A stretch of 64,000 bases of DNA from Litorihabitans aurantiacus (GTDB lineage Bacteria; Actinomycetota; Actinomycetes; Actinomycetales; Beutenbergiaceae): contig NZ_BSUM01000001.1 in assembly GCF_030161595.1 (NCBI RefSeq), positions 1,240,001 through 1,304,000 of the forward strand. The letters are read 5' to 3'. A model generated the notes under the pieces. It did not search any database. It worked only from the letters and a program-made list of their open reading frames with translations, and was not told the DNA's origin. Position 1 is the stretch's first letter. The number at the start of each line of letters is the position of its first letter. Below are positions 46,902 to 58,112 of the stretch, one piece after another. Both the position numbers and the translations under genes were made by a program.

Positions 46902-47819
46902 TCACCCCTTGACCGCGCCGGCCGCGAGTCCCGACCGCCAGTAGCGCTGCAGCCCGATGAAGAGGACCACGAGCGGGACGACGCCGAGCAGGGCACCCAG
47001 CATCACGGCCCCCTTGTCGGGGTCGAAGTAGCTCATCATCCCGTACAGGCCCAGCGTCACGGGCTTGAGCTCGGGGGAGGACAGCATGAGCAGCGGCAGG
47101 AGGAAGTTGTTCCACGTCGCGACGAAGATGAACAGGAAGATCGTCACCATCGCCGGGGCGAGCAGTCGCAGCACGAGGTCGAAGAAGATCCTCGCCTCAC
47201 CCGCCCCGTCCAGCCGCGCTGCCTCCATGAGCTCGTCCGGCACCGAGGTCTGTGCGTACACGGTCGCGAGGAACACGCCGAACGGCGAGACCGCCGACGG
47301 GATGATGACCGCCCACGGGGTGTTCGTCAGCCCGATCGCCTGGAACACGAGGTAGAGCGGGATGGTCAGGAGAACCGTCGGCAGGAGCAGCCCGGAGAGG
47401 GTGACTCCCAGCACGAGGCGCTTGCCGGGGAAGGCGAACTTCGCGGCGGCGTATCCCGCCATCACGGAGACGAGCGTCCCGACGAGCCCGGCTGCCAGGC
47501 TGTAGAAGATCGAGTTGCCCACCCATCGCCAGAACAGCCCCTGCGTCCACCCCATCAGGCTCGTGTAGTTCGCGGCCAGGTTCATGTCGGCGAACCAGAA
47601 CCCGAACGTGCTCACCAGGTCGCCGTTGCTCTTGGTCGAGGCGATGAGGAGCCACACGACAGGCAGCACGAAGTAGGCCGTGGCCACCAGGAGGACCGCG
47701 ATGGTCAGGACGCGCGCGAGGGGGCGCGGGGCGATCGAGCGGGGTGGCAGGTCCTCGGGCTCCCTGGTCCGCCGGGTGGTCCGGGCGACGCGAGCGACGC
47801 GGGTGGTCAGCGTGGTCAT
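46902..47819 (-). CDS. Sugar ABC transporter permease (MalG type)
   Basis: A 305-aa inner-membrane permease of the CUT1 group with six helices and the EAA loop LMEAARLDGAGEARIFFDLVL, which contacts the ATPase. It pairs with the upstream MalF-type permease, whose stop overlaps its ATG by four bases. No ATPase gene is in the operon; many actinobacterial CUT1 systems use a shared MsiK-like ATPase. Confidence 0.9.
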   Translation of the reverse strand: MTTLTTRVARVARTTRRTREPEDLPPRSIAPRPLARVLTIAVLLVATAYFVLPVVWLLIASTKSNGDLVSTFGFWFADMNLAANYTSLMGWTQGLFWRWVGNSIFYSLAAGLVGTLVSVMAGYAAAKFAFPGKRLVLGVTLSGLLLPTVLLTIPLYLVFQAIGLTNTPWAVIIPSAVSPFGVFLATVYAQTSVPDELMEAARLDGAGEARIFFDLVLRLLAPAMVTIFLFIFVATWNNFLLPLLMLSSPELKPVTLGLYGMMSYFDPDKGAVMLGALLGVVPLVVLFIGLQRYWRSGLAAGAVKG

Positions 47820-48820
47820 GAGGTCCTCCGGCGCTGGATCAGGGCGTAGCCGACGGCGAGCACGCCGGCGACGCCGGCCATGAGGAGCGAGAGGGCCGAC
47901 GCGGGGCCGTTACCCGACGGCGAGACCGTGCCCATGAGTGAGGCGTAGGCCGCCATCATGGGCGTGTAGCTCTTGCCCATCCAGGGGTTCTCCGTCTCCA
48001 TCACCACCGGCTCGTTGAACAGCTGGATCGTCCCGATGATCGACAGCAGGACCGCGAGCAGCGCCGCGCCCCGCACGATGGGCACCTTGATCCGCACCGC
48101 GATCTGGAAGCCGGACGCGCCGTCGAGACGTGCCGCCTCCCCGAGCTCCTTGGGCACCGCCTGCAGGGCGGCGAGGAAGATCAGCATGTTGTAACCCGTG
48201 TACGTCCAGGTCGTCATGTTGGCCATCGAGGCCAGGATCGTCGGCGGAGACATGAGGTCGATGCCGCTGGGGAGGTAGGGGAGGAACGGCGACAGCTCGG
48301 GCGTGTAGAGGTAGAGCCACATCATCGCGGCGATCACCCCGGGGATCGCGAAGGGGAGGAAGAACGCGAGCCGGAAGAACGCGACCCGCCGCACGAGGAA
48401 GGAGTCCAGGAGCAGCGCGAGAGCGAGGGCCGCGACGATCATGACGGGAATCTGGAACGCGGCGTAGAGCACCACCCGGCCGATGCCGGACCAGAAGATC
48501 TCGCTCGTGGCGGCCGCGACGATGTTGTCGAGGCCGACGAACGTCTCCACGAGCTCGCCGCCGCCGAAGAGCGTGCTCTCGGCCGGCGCCGCACCGTAGA
48601 ACGCCGCGCGGACGGACACCGCGATCGGGATCACGAACACCAGCGCGAACAGGATCACGAACGGGGCCATGAAGGCCCATCCGGTCCTCGCTTCGCGACG
48701 GCTGCGTCGCGACCGGCGTCGAGCGGACGTCCCCGTCCCCGGTGGCGAGGCGCCGGCAGCCGTGGAGGCCGTCGGGCCGCCGGCCCGGGACGGTGCCGTG
48801 AGGTCGGTCGATGTGGTCAC
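47816..48820 (-). CDS. Sugar ABC transporter permease (MalF type)
   Basis: A 334-aa permease. A disordered Ser/Thr/Ala-rich N-terminus of about 45 residues precedes six helices, with the EAA loop LGEAARLDGASGFQIAVRIKV. GTG 48820 is the start; the longer frame to 49588 overlaps the binding-protein gene antisense-like and is not coding. It forms an operon with the binding protein and the MalG-type permease. Confidence 0.9.
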   Translation of the reverse strand: MTTSTDLTAPSRAGGPTASTAAGASPPGTGTSARRRSRRSRREARTGWAFMAPFVILFALVFVIPIAVSVRAAFYGAAPAESTLFGGGELVETFVGLDNIVAAATSEIFWSGIGRVVLYAAFQIPVMIVAALALALLLDSFLVRRVAFFRLAFFLPFAIPGVIAAMMWLYLYTPELSPFLPYLPSGIDLMSPPTILASMANMTTWTYTGYNMLIFLAALQAVPKELGEAARLDGASGFQIAVRIKVPIVRGAALLAVLLSIIGTIQLFNEPVVMETENPWMGKSYTPMMAAYASLMGTVSPSGNGPASALSLLMAGVAGVLAVGYALIQRRRTS

Positions 48821-48885
48821 GCGGTGCACCCCTGTTCGTCCTCGCGGTCCGGGGCGGGCGGAGGGCCCGCCCCGGACCATGCGCT

Positions 48886-50204
48886 CTACTCGGAGACCGG
48901 AAGCCCGAGGTTCGTCAGACTGGTGACGGCGGTCGTCTGTGCGACGTCGAAGACGCTCGCCACCGTGGCGCCCGAGGTGACCTTGGCGGCCTGCTCGTTC
49001 ATCGCGATCAACGACCCGAAGCCCGGTGCGTACGGGAAGTCGGGTGCGAGGTTCGCGTTCGCCGTCGCGAGCTCGCCCAGCACGTCCTGGCCACCGAACT
49101 GACGCGTCATCTTCTCGGGGGTCGCGGGTGTGCCGGTCGCGGCGACGACGAGGCCCTGCGAGGCGAGGTCGTCGATCTGCGTGTTGAACCACGCCGCGAA
49201 CTCGACGGCCTCGGCCGGGCGTTCGCAGCCTTCCATGACCGCGACGCCGGAACCGCCGTCCGGACCCGTCACGGGGCCGGCTCCTAGGTCGGGCAGCTGC
49301 GCGACGCGCCACTGTCCCTCGGCCGGGGTGCCGTCGAGCGGGTCCAGGAGGAAGCCGGCCTCCCAGGCGGCTCCCACGTGACCGATGAGGCGGCCGTCGG
49401 TCAGCATCTGGGTGAAAGCGTCCGCCCACCGCTCCTCGACCGGGACCGAGCCGCTGTCGATCAGGCCCTGCCAGAGCGTGGCGACCACCTGCGAACCAGG
49501 GCCGTCCGTCTCGACCTTCCACTCGCCGTCGACCGCGGAGAACCAGGTGTCGCCCGCCGCGGCGGACTGAGCGGCCAGCCAGTTCCACGCCTCGTCCGGT
49601 GTGAACGCCGCGGCGTAGTGCCCCTGGGCCGCGGCGGCCTCGGCCGTCACGGTCAGGCTCGCGACGTCGGTGGGGACGGTCAGTCCGAGGCGCTCGAACT
49701 CCGCCTCGTTGTAGTAGTAGACGAGGGGTCCGGTGTCCTGGGGGAGGCCCACCACGGTCTCGCCGACCGTCATCCCGGCGACGGCACCCGCCGCGAAGTC
49801 GTCGAGATGGGGGCCGTCTCCTCGGTCACGTCCTGGACCAGGCCCTTCACGTACATGTCAGGTACCTCGCCGTACCCGAGCTGTGCCAGACAGACGCCGT
49901 TGCCCGCCTTGATGTCCGTCTCGAGCTTGAGCACCATCTCCGCCGCGGCGCCGTCGAACTTGGTCGCCTCGACCTGGCTGTCGGGGTTCTCGGCGTTCCA
50001 CCGGTCGACGATCTCCGAGACGGGTGTCATGCCCTCACCGTCCGGGAGCCGGTGCAGATAGGTGATGGCGTCGGCGTCGGTGCCGCCGCCCTCACCGCTC
50101 GTGGGGGAGTCGCTCGAGCCCGAGCCGCAGGCGGCCAGCACCAGGCTGGCGAGACCCACGGCGGCGGTCGCCCCATAGCGACGGCGTGGGATGGAACCGG
50201 TCAT
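48886..50204 (-). CDS. Extracellular sugar-binding lipoprotein, frameshifted
   Basis: Solute-binding protein of the CUT1 importer, family 1 type. The N-terminus MTGSIPRRRYGATAAVGLAS followed by LVLAAC is a lipoprotein signal with the lipid-modified Cys near residue 26. The frame breaks after TEETAP. Adding one G to the G5 run at 49809-49813 on + gives TAPHLDDFAAGAVAGMTVGE and continues through QDTGPLVYYYNEAEFERLGL to 48886; about 439 aa, normal. GAGAGG-like sequence precedes ATG 50204. The sugar is unknown. Confidence 0.88.
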
Positions 50205-50653
50205 GTCGTACCTCTCTGAGAGGAGGGGCCCGGGTGCGGTGCACCCGGGGAGGTTCGTCCCCGAAACAACAGCAGAAGATCTGAAGCGTCAAGATGTTAT
50301 GGATGCCAACTGCGCCGTTGCAGTGTTCTGTCGTTCGGGCACCAAAGCCCGCGTGCGTCGTTCCTGCGTCCCGCAGTCGACCTCGACGCCCGCACCTGCC
50401 CGAGGGGGCCGGACCGACGGTGCGACGGACGCGGTGGGTGCGATCGCGCGTTCCGAGCGCGGACTCGTCGGGCGGCTGACGCCGAGACCTGGCGCGCGGG
50501 GAACCGCTGCACCGAGACATACTGACATAATGTCCATTATCGGCGGTAGCGCAGCGAGTGCCGGGACACCGATCGACCGGAAAGATCGTGCGCCCATCGC
50601 GGGTTCGGTCCTACGGTCGCACCGTCCGCCTCCCCGTCACGTCAGGAGCCCCC
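50205..50653. other. Divergent intergenic region, 449 bp
   Basis: Separates the ABC importer (minus) and the RibD-like gene (plus). No gene is convincing. It holds one clearly AT-rich palindrome (listed separately) and the sequence around 50275-50300 (GATCTGAAGCGTCAAGATG), which is partly symmetric and could be an operator for the importer. Confidence 0.5.
50527..50540. promoter_or_regulatory. Palindrome ATAATG-TC-CATTAT
   Basis: A perfect 6+2+6 inverted repeat, AT-rich in a very GC-rich genome, about 115 bp before the RibD-like gene. It could be a MarR- or TetR-type operator; no matching regulator is adjacent. Confidence 0.45.
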
Positions 50654-51274
50654 GTGCGTCGTCTCATCTACTTCGTCGCCACGACGCTCGACGGATTCAT
50701 CGCCGGACCGGACGGCGACGTCACGATCTTCCCGTTCGACGAGGACTACGGACGCGAGCTGGCACGGGACTGGAGCGACGCGCTGCCGACGCCGGCGCTC
50801 GCCGCGTCCGGCCTGACGCCGCCGCGCAGCCGGTGGGACGCCGTCGTGATGGGACGCGGGACGTTCCAGCCGGCGATCGACGCCGGTCTCGCCGACCCCT
50901 ACGCCCACCTGGACACGTACGTCGTCTCGACCACGCTCGAGCCCGCCGACCACCCGGCGGTCACGATCGTCGACCGTGATCCCGACACGTTCGTCGCCGA
51001 CCTCCTGCGCCGCCCCGGCGGCGACGTGTGGCTGTGCGGCGGCGGCAGACTGGCCGCCACGCTGGCGCCGCTCGTCGACCGGCTCGTCCTCAAGGTGAAC
51101 CCGGTCGTCGCGGGCGCCGGCACGCCGCTGTTCGACGGCGAGGCACCAGTCGCGACGACGCGGTGGCACCTCGTCGAGCAGCACGTCTACGGCAACGGCG
51201 TCGTGATGCTGACCTACGACCGCGACCGGACCGCCACCGACGACGGCGACGGCGACGGAGCCCCGCTGGGGTGA
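50654..51274 (+). CDS. RibD-C/dihydrofolate-reductase-like protein
   Basis: A 206-aa protein with the RibD_C fold: RRLIYFVATTLDGFIAGPDG, AVVMGRGTFQ, GGDVWLCGGGRLAATL and PVVAGAGTPLF. The GTG at 50654 follows CAGGAG. It is presumed to bind NADPH and reduce an unknown substrate. The C-terminus ends in Asp-Gly repeats (DDGDGDG), similar to the small protein at 46468-46827. Confidence 0.83.
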   Translation: MRRLIYFVATTLDGFIAGPDGDVTIFPFDEDYGRELARDWSDALPTPALAASGLTPPRSRWDAVVMGRGTFQPAIDAGLADPYAHLDTYVVSTTLEPADHPAVTIVDRDPDTFVADLLRRPGGDVWLCGGGRLAATLAPLVDRLVLKVNPVVAGAGTPLFDGEAPVATTRWHLVEQHVYGNGVVMLTYDRDRTATDDGDGDGAPLG

Positions 51275-51312
51275 CTCCCCCGGCGGCGAGCCCCCGCGTG
51301 AGGAGTGACCGC

Positions 51313-51383
51313 CGAGTTCGGGGCGGCGCGCCGAGCTCGGGCCCACGGGCCCCGAACTCGAGCGTCAGTCCCGAACTCGCGGG
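51313..51383. repeat. Four short CGAACTCGG-type repeats
   Basis: CGAGTTCGGGG (51313), CGAGCTCGGG (51332), CCCGAACTCG (51351) and CCCGAACTCGCGGG (51370) form two units in each orientation between convergent genes. They can fold into a hairpin and may act as a bidirectional terminator. They are related to the repeats near 34217. Confidence 0.6.
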
Positions 51384-51394
51384 CCTGACCCCGC

Positions 51395-53800
<2,406 letters not shown>

Positions 53801-53932
53801 CGCGGAGCTCCTCGGGGTCGGTCGGCAGGACCGGGTCGATGTGGCGGCTGCAGCAGTATGACGCCTCGCGTCGACCCGACTCATTGGTGCCGGGACGCGT
53901 CGGTCCGGGGTGCGTCGGGACCACCCCTGTCC

Positions 53933-53938
53933 TAGCGT
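53933..53938 (+). promoter_or_regulatory. -10 box TAGCGT, leaderless start
   Basis: Ends 6 nt before ATG 53945. Confidence 0.5.
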
Positions 53939-53944
53939 GGACGG

Positions 53945-54181
53945 ATGACGGTCCCCGACGGCCCCGCCTCCCTGCTTCCCCCCGCGACCTACGACGTCGT
54001 GTGGACCCTGGTGGTCGGCGGCGCACTCGTCCTGGCGGTCCTCGCGCTCGTCGGCTGGGGGCGACGCCGGGACGCGTCGCTCACGCACCTGCTGTGGTTC
54101 TTCGGGATCCTGGCGTTCCCGATCGCCGGACCGGTGGTCTACCTCGTGGTGGCGCGCCACTCCTCGGCGCCGGAGAGGTGA
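53945..54181 (+). CDS. Small membrane protein (PLDc_N-like)
   Basis: A 78-aa protein with two transmembrane helices (about 18-39 and 50-70) and the PLDc_N-type pattern LLWFFGILAFPIAGPVVYLV. Such domains occur at the N-terminus of cardiolipin synthases and as stand-alone membrane proteins. It is leaderless by its -10 box. The last 43 bases overlap the end of the aroK gene on the other strand. Confidence 0.75.
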   Translation: MTVPDGPASLLPPATYDVVWTLVVGGALVLAVLALVGWGRRRDASLTHLLWFFGILAFPIAGPVVYLVVARHSSAPER

Positions 54182-54690
54182 TCGGCGATCTCCCGCACCA
54201 CGGCGCCGGGTGAGCGTCGATCGGTCACGACGACGAGGTCGCTCACGAGGCGGTAGGTGCCCTCCCGCTCGCTCGCCAGCCGCGACCACCGCTCGCGGGG
54301 GTCCTCGGCCAGGAGCGGTCGCGATGCCGCCGACCCGATCCGCAGCATCGCGTCCCGCACGCCCACCTGCAGGTACGCGACCACCCCACCCGCGGCGCGG
54401 TAGTCGGCGAGGGCCTCCTGTGTGCGGGCGTCCATCACCGCGCCGCCTCCCAGGGCGAGCACACCGTCGTGCCCCGTCAGCGCGCGAGCCACGGCGGCGT
54501 GCTCGAGGTCGCGGAAGCGCGGCTCGCCGTCGCTCGCGAAGATCTCCGCCACGGTCCGCCCCTCGGTCTCCTCGACTTCGGTGTCCGAGTCCAGGAACCC
54601 GGTCGCGAGGCGCGTCGCGAGGCGTCGGCCCACCGCGCTCTTGCCGGAGCCCATCGGCCCGCAGAGCACGACGGCGGGGCGCGCGCTCAC
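54139..54690 (-). CDS. aroK: Shikimate kinase
   Basis: A 183-aa kinase phosphorylating shikimate in aromatic amino-acid synthesis. It has the P-loop LCGPMGSGKSAVGRRLA near residue 7, substrate Asp in FLDSDTEVEE, and ALGGGAVMD for shikimate contact. GTG 54690 overlaps the aroD stop (GTGA). Being with a type I dehydroquinase and not with aroB/aroC, it may be a second copy; that cannot be judged here. Confidence 0.87.
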   Translation of the reverse strand: MSARPAVVLCGPMGSGKSAVGRRLATRLATGFLDSDTEVEETEGRTVAEIFASDGEPRFRDLEHAAVARALTGHDGVLALGGGAVMDARTQEALADYRAAGGVVAYLQVGVRDAMLRIGSAASRPLLAEDPRERWSRLASEREGTYRLVSDLVVVTDRRSPGAVVREIADHLSGAEEWRATTR

Positions 54691-55514
54691 GCCGCTCCCC
54701 CGGTCGGGTGCGCCTCGCAGGTCGCGCGGACACCGACGCCGGCCGGACCCGCGGCAGCTCGCAGCGCGTCGTCGACGGCGTCCAGCGCCCGCCGGAGCAC
54801 GGCGACCGGCACCTGCCCCGGCGCCGACCCCGCCCCCACCATCGCGAAGGTCGCCGGCGCGCCCCACCCCTGACCGGCGACCCGCGTGAGGGCGCCCGCC
54901 TCCCCCATCGCCACGGGCAGCACGGCCACCCCGTGGCGCGCGGCCCGGTGCGCCGCGTCGAGCAGCCGCAGCACGTCACCCCGGTCCGCGGGCGTCACTG
55001 CCACCTTCAGCACGTCGGAACCACGCGCCGCGAGCAGATCGAAGATCGTGTCGAGCTCGTCGTCGGACGGGGTCGCGGCGAAGTCGTGGCTCGACCCGAC
55101 CACGCTCACGCCGTGGGCGCGCGCCCGCGTCGTGAGCTCGGCCACCACGCTTCCCTCGCGCGTCAGCTCGAGGTCGATCCCCTCGGGCGGATCGTGCGGA
55201 CCCTCCAGGAGCGACGTCAGCAGCGCCGCGTACCCGTCGTCGTCGAGGGCGCCCGGGCCTCCCTCGCCGCGGGAGCGGTAGGTGGCGAGAACGGGCAGCC
55301 CGTCCAGCGCCGCGCGCAGGCGCGGGAGCATGGCGACCGCACCGACGCCGTCGTGCGCGCCCCACGCGTCGAGCCGCCACTCGGCGACGTCGGCCCCGCT
55401 CCGTGCGACCTCGACCGCGTGCGCGAGCACCGCGTGCTCGTCGGCGCCCAGCACGGGGACGACGATCCTGGGTGGCGCCGAGGAGGACGCGTGCGGCAGG
55501 CTGAACAGGGGCAC
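54687..55514 (-). CDS. aroD: Type I 3-dehydroquinate dehydratase
   Basis: A 275-aa class I dehydroquinase forming a Schiff base. Visible are EWRLDAWG (Glu), SSHDFAATPSDDEL (the His) and DVLKVAVTP (the Schiff-base Lys near residue 172). The GTG at 55514 is used because upstream residues are not conserved. Type I enzymes are less common than type II in actinobacteria and often serve quinate use. It is coupled with aroK in one operon. Confidence 0.87.
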   Translation of the reverse strand: MPLFSLPHASSSAPPRIVVPVLGADEHAVLAHAVEVARSGADVAEWRLDAWGAHDGVGAVAMLPRLRAALDGLPVLATYRSRGEGGPGALDDDGYAALLTSLLEGPHDPPEGIDLELTREGSVVAELTTRARAHGVSVVGSSHDFAATPSDDELDTIFDLLAARGSDVLKVAVTPADRGDVLRLLDAAHRAARHGVAVLPVAMGEAGALTRVAGQGWGAPATFAMVGAGSAPGQVPVAVLRRALDAVDDALRAAAGPAGVGVRATCEAHPTGGAA

Positions 55515-55611
55515 GGCCCCATCCCACCACGGACCGGCCGCCGCAGCTGCTCGCGTCCGGGCGCGCACGTGGCCGAGGTCACCCCGAGCACGCGGGTTGC
55601 ATCGATCCGGC

Positions 55612-55638
55612 GGGAACATCTGGCGGTGCGCCGACGTT
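55612..55638 (+). promoter_or_regulatory. Sigma-R/SigH-like promoter of rbpA
   Basis: GGGAAC (55612-55617), 18 bp, GTT (55636-55638) matches the sigma-R/SigH GGAAT/C-N18-19-GTT consensus. It lies about 85 bp before rbpA, a known member of the thiol-stress regulon in Streptomyces. Confidence 0.65.
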
Positions 55639-55724
55639 GGACGACGTGGAAGCCTGCGTGGAGCCTGCACCCGACCCCGTCGCCCTGAGCACGGGCCCTC
55701 CACGCCCGAAGTGAGGAGAGCACC

Positions 55725-56069
55725 ATGGCAGAGCGCACCCTGCGGGGCATGAAGATCGGCGCCAACAGCATGGAGTCCGAGGTCGGCGTGGAGTTCGCGC
55801 CGCGCGTCGAGGCCGTCTACGACTGCCCGGACGGCACCGTCCTGGTCATCCCGTTCTCGGCCGAGGCCGACATCCCGCCGATCTGGGAGGCCCCGAACGG
55901 CGGCGAGGCGCTGCTGCGCGACGCCGAGCGCCCCGAGCCCGGCCCGGTCAAGCCGCAGCGCACCCACTGGGACATGCTGCTCGAGCGCCGCTCCATCGCC
56001 GAGCTCGAGGACCTGCTCAACGAGCGCCTCGACCTCCTGCGGTCCGGGGCGCTGCGCAAGAGCGCCTGA
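55725..56069 (+). CDS. rbpA: RNA-polymerase-binding protein RbpA
   Basis: A 114-aa RbpA, an actinobacterial transcription factor that binds group I/II sigma factors and stabilises the open complex. Typical parts are GMKIGANSMESEVGVEFAPR, VYDCPDGTVLVIPFSAEADIP, and the C-terminal sigma-interaction helix THWDMLLERRSIAELEDLLN. GAGGAGAG precedes ATG 55725. The sigma-R-like promoter suggests induction by disulfide stress. A strong terminator follows. Confidence 0.96.
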   Translation: MAERTLRGMKIGANSMESEVGVEFAPRVEAVYDCPDGTVLVIPFSAEADIPPIWEAPNGGEALLRDAERPEPGPVKPQRTHWDMLLERRSIAELEDLLNERLDLLRSGALRKSA

Positions 56070-56097
56070 CACCCCGTCCGCACACCGGGCGATCCAC

Positions 56098-56126
56098 GGG
56101 CCCCGACGTCACCGACGTCGGGGCCC
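56098..56126. terminator. Strong hairpin terminator after rbpA
   Basis: GGGCCCCGACGTC, loop ACC, GACGTCGGGGCCC: a perfect 13-bp stem 28 bp after the rbpA stop, between convergent rbpA and lnt. Confidence 0.8.
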
Positions 56127-56182
56127 TCCTCGTCCTCGGGTTCGTCGGACTCCGCCGCGGGCGTCGGCTCAGCGCGACGCCG

Positions 56183-57786
56183 TCAGCGCCGTCGCGATCC
56201 GCTCCCGGCGCGTGCGCCGCGCTCGCGGTCGGCGCCCCTCATCCGACCGAGACCGATCCCGAGTGCCAGCAGCACCGCCGTCAGTCCCCCGACGACGACG
56301 TCGGGCACGACACCGAGCCGGGTCGCGAGCGTGAGCGACGTCCGCAGCGGGAGGTCCGCCGTCAGGGCGTCGGCGGTGAACAGCTCGGTGCGCTGGGTGA
56401 CGACGCCGTTCGGCGTCACCACGCCGGAGACGCCGACGGTCGAGACCTGGACCGCGGCGCGGCCGTGCTCGACCGCCCGGAAGATCGTCATCGCCAGCTG
56501 CTGCTCGGACTCGGCGGTGTCGCCGAAGGAGGCGTTGTTGGTCGGAACGACGATCACCTCGGCGCCCTGGGCGACCGACTCGCGCACCAGAGCGTCGTAC
56601 GCGACCTCGAAGCAGATGGCGACGCCGAACGGCACCGACCTGCCGTCGACCTCCACGGGGACGATCCCGACCTCGCGCCCGGGCGCCATGTCGACGGAGA
56701 CCAGGTCGACGGCGTCGGAGAACCGCCGCGCCAGGTCGCGCAGCGGGACGTACTCGGCGAACGGCGCCGGGTGCTGCTTGGCGTAGACCTCGGTCGCTCC
56801 CACCCCCGGCTCCCACAGCACGACGTCGTTGTAGCGTGCCGTGGCCCTGCCCTCGTCGTCGAACGCGTAGCTCTGCGTCCCGAGCATGATCGGTGCGCCG
56901 ATCGTCTCGGCGGCGAGCTCGACGGCGTCGCGCGCCTGGTCGTCCGTGCGCGGGTCGTAGTCGGCCGCGTTCTCGGGCCAGAGCACGACGTCGAGCTCCC
57001 CGGCGTGCTCCCCGGCGAGGCCGATCGTGCCGCGGGAGTGGTTCCCGATGACCTCGCGGGCGTTGTGGAACGCCCCGAGGCCGGGTTCGGAGACGTTGCC
57101 CTGGACGATGCCGACGCTCGCGCGCCCCTCCTGCGCCCGCACGTCCAGCGGCACGGCCAGGGCGGCCACCGGGACGGCCACGACCACGAGCGCCGCGCCC
57201 ACGGCGCGGGCGGGGTGCCGGCGTCGCAGGCCCCACCACGCCGTCGCGGCGACGAGCGCGAGGAGCGCGACGACCGTCGAGACCAGGGTCGCTCCCCCGA
57301 GGGCGGCCAGGCGCAGGAGCGGAGACCCCGTCTGGCTGAAGGCGATCCGGCCCCACGGGAACCCGCCGAAGGGCACGAGCGAGCGCACGATCTCGCCGGT
57401 GGTCCACACGAGCGCGAACGCCGGTGCGGCGAGCCACGCGCGGTGGGTCAGGGCGGGGTGCGACGCACCCACGCCCACGTGACGCACACCAGCCCGACGG
57501 CGATCGCCTGCGCGGTCGAGAGTGCGACCCACGGCACGGCGCCCACGGACTCGTGCGCCCACCAGAGGTGGACCAGGAAGAACGACAGGCCCCAGAGGAG
57601 GCCGACGAGGAACGCCCACCGGGCGCTGTCCCGGCGGAGCGCGATCACGAGCAGCGCGAGCCCCAGGACGGCGGCGGGCCACAGCCCCCGCTGCGGGAAC
57701 GCGGCGTCGGTCACCAGGCCACCGAGGACCGCGAGGAGGAGGGTCGTCACGCGCGACGGGACGGGCAGATCGGCGGGGCGCGGCAC
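56183..57786 (-). CDS. lnt: Apolipoprotein N-acyltransferase, frameshifted
   Basis: Lnt transfers the third acyl chain to lipoproteins in the cytoplasmic membrane. The N-terminal half has several helices, the second half a nitrilase domain (LWPENAADYDP with Glu; YAKQHPAPFAEYVPLRDLAR with Lys; VAICFEVAYDALVRE with the Cys). The frame breaks at RRTP near 57458; one C added to the run read as GGGG at 57455-57458 on + gives RRTPALTHRAWLAAPAFALV. About 534 aa, GTG start 57786 with TATCCT 6 nt upstream (leaderless). Mycobacterial Lnt is usually fused or paired with a polyprenol-mannose synthase; none is seen here. Confidence 0.9.
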
Positions 57787-57792
57787 CCCGCC

Positions 57793-57798
57793 AGGATA
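57793..57798 (-). promoter_or_regulatory. -10 box TATCCT, leaderless lnt start
   Basis: Ends 6 nt before the lnt GTG. Confidence 0.5.
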
Positions 57799-57819
57799 CG
57801 GGGGAAGCGAGACCGGGTC

Positions 57820-57880
57820 GGTCCGCGTGAGACTTCGGGCCGTCGCCGTCGGCGACGTTGTCTAGGGCCTCACGCGGACC
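57820..57880. repeat. 12-bp inverted repeat with inner hairpin
   Basis: GGTCCGCGTGAG (57820-57831) is repeated inverted as CTCACGCGGACC (57869-57880). Inside, CGTCGCCG-T-CGGCGACG (57841-57857) is a second perfect palindrome. The outer arm continues with GAGACTTCGGG, linking it to the 34217 family. It lies just upstream of lnt. Confidence 0.75.
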
Positions 57881-58112
57881 GGACCACGGTCCGCCCCACT
57901 GCGGTGGCGGACGTCCCCCATCCGCGGTGCACGTGCACACAACCTCGCGGGCGGAGATCGTGTCAAGGGCGCGTCATCGCAGGTGACGACCGTTCGTGCA
58001 GGTCAGCGGCAGCGCCCGGGGCCGCGATCCGATCAGGTCGCCCGGCGTGTCGGGACGGCGTGTCGGACTCCGATCCGCAAGCGCGGCCGACCGTGCGGGT
58101 CGCAGCCACCCG
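57881..58112. other. Intergenic region before the amidohydrolase-like gene end
   Basis: No gene is convincing. A TTGACA on the minus strand (57961-57966) could be a -35 box toward lnt, but no good -10 is found 17 bp away. GGACCG-GACCA-CGGTCC style symmetry occurs near 57880. Confidence 0.4.
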
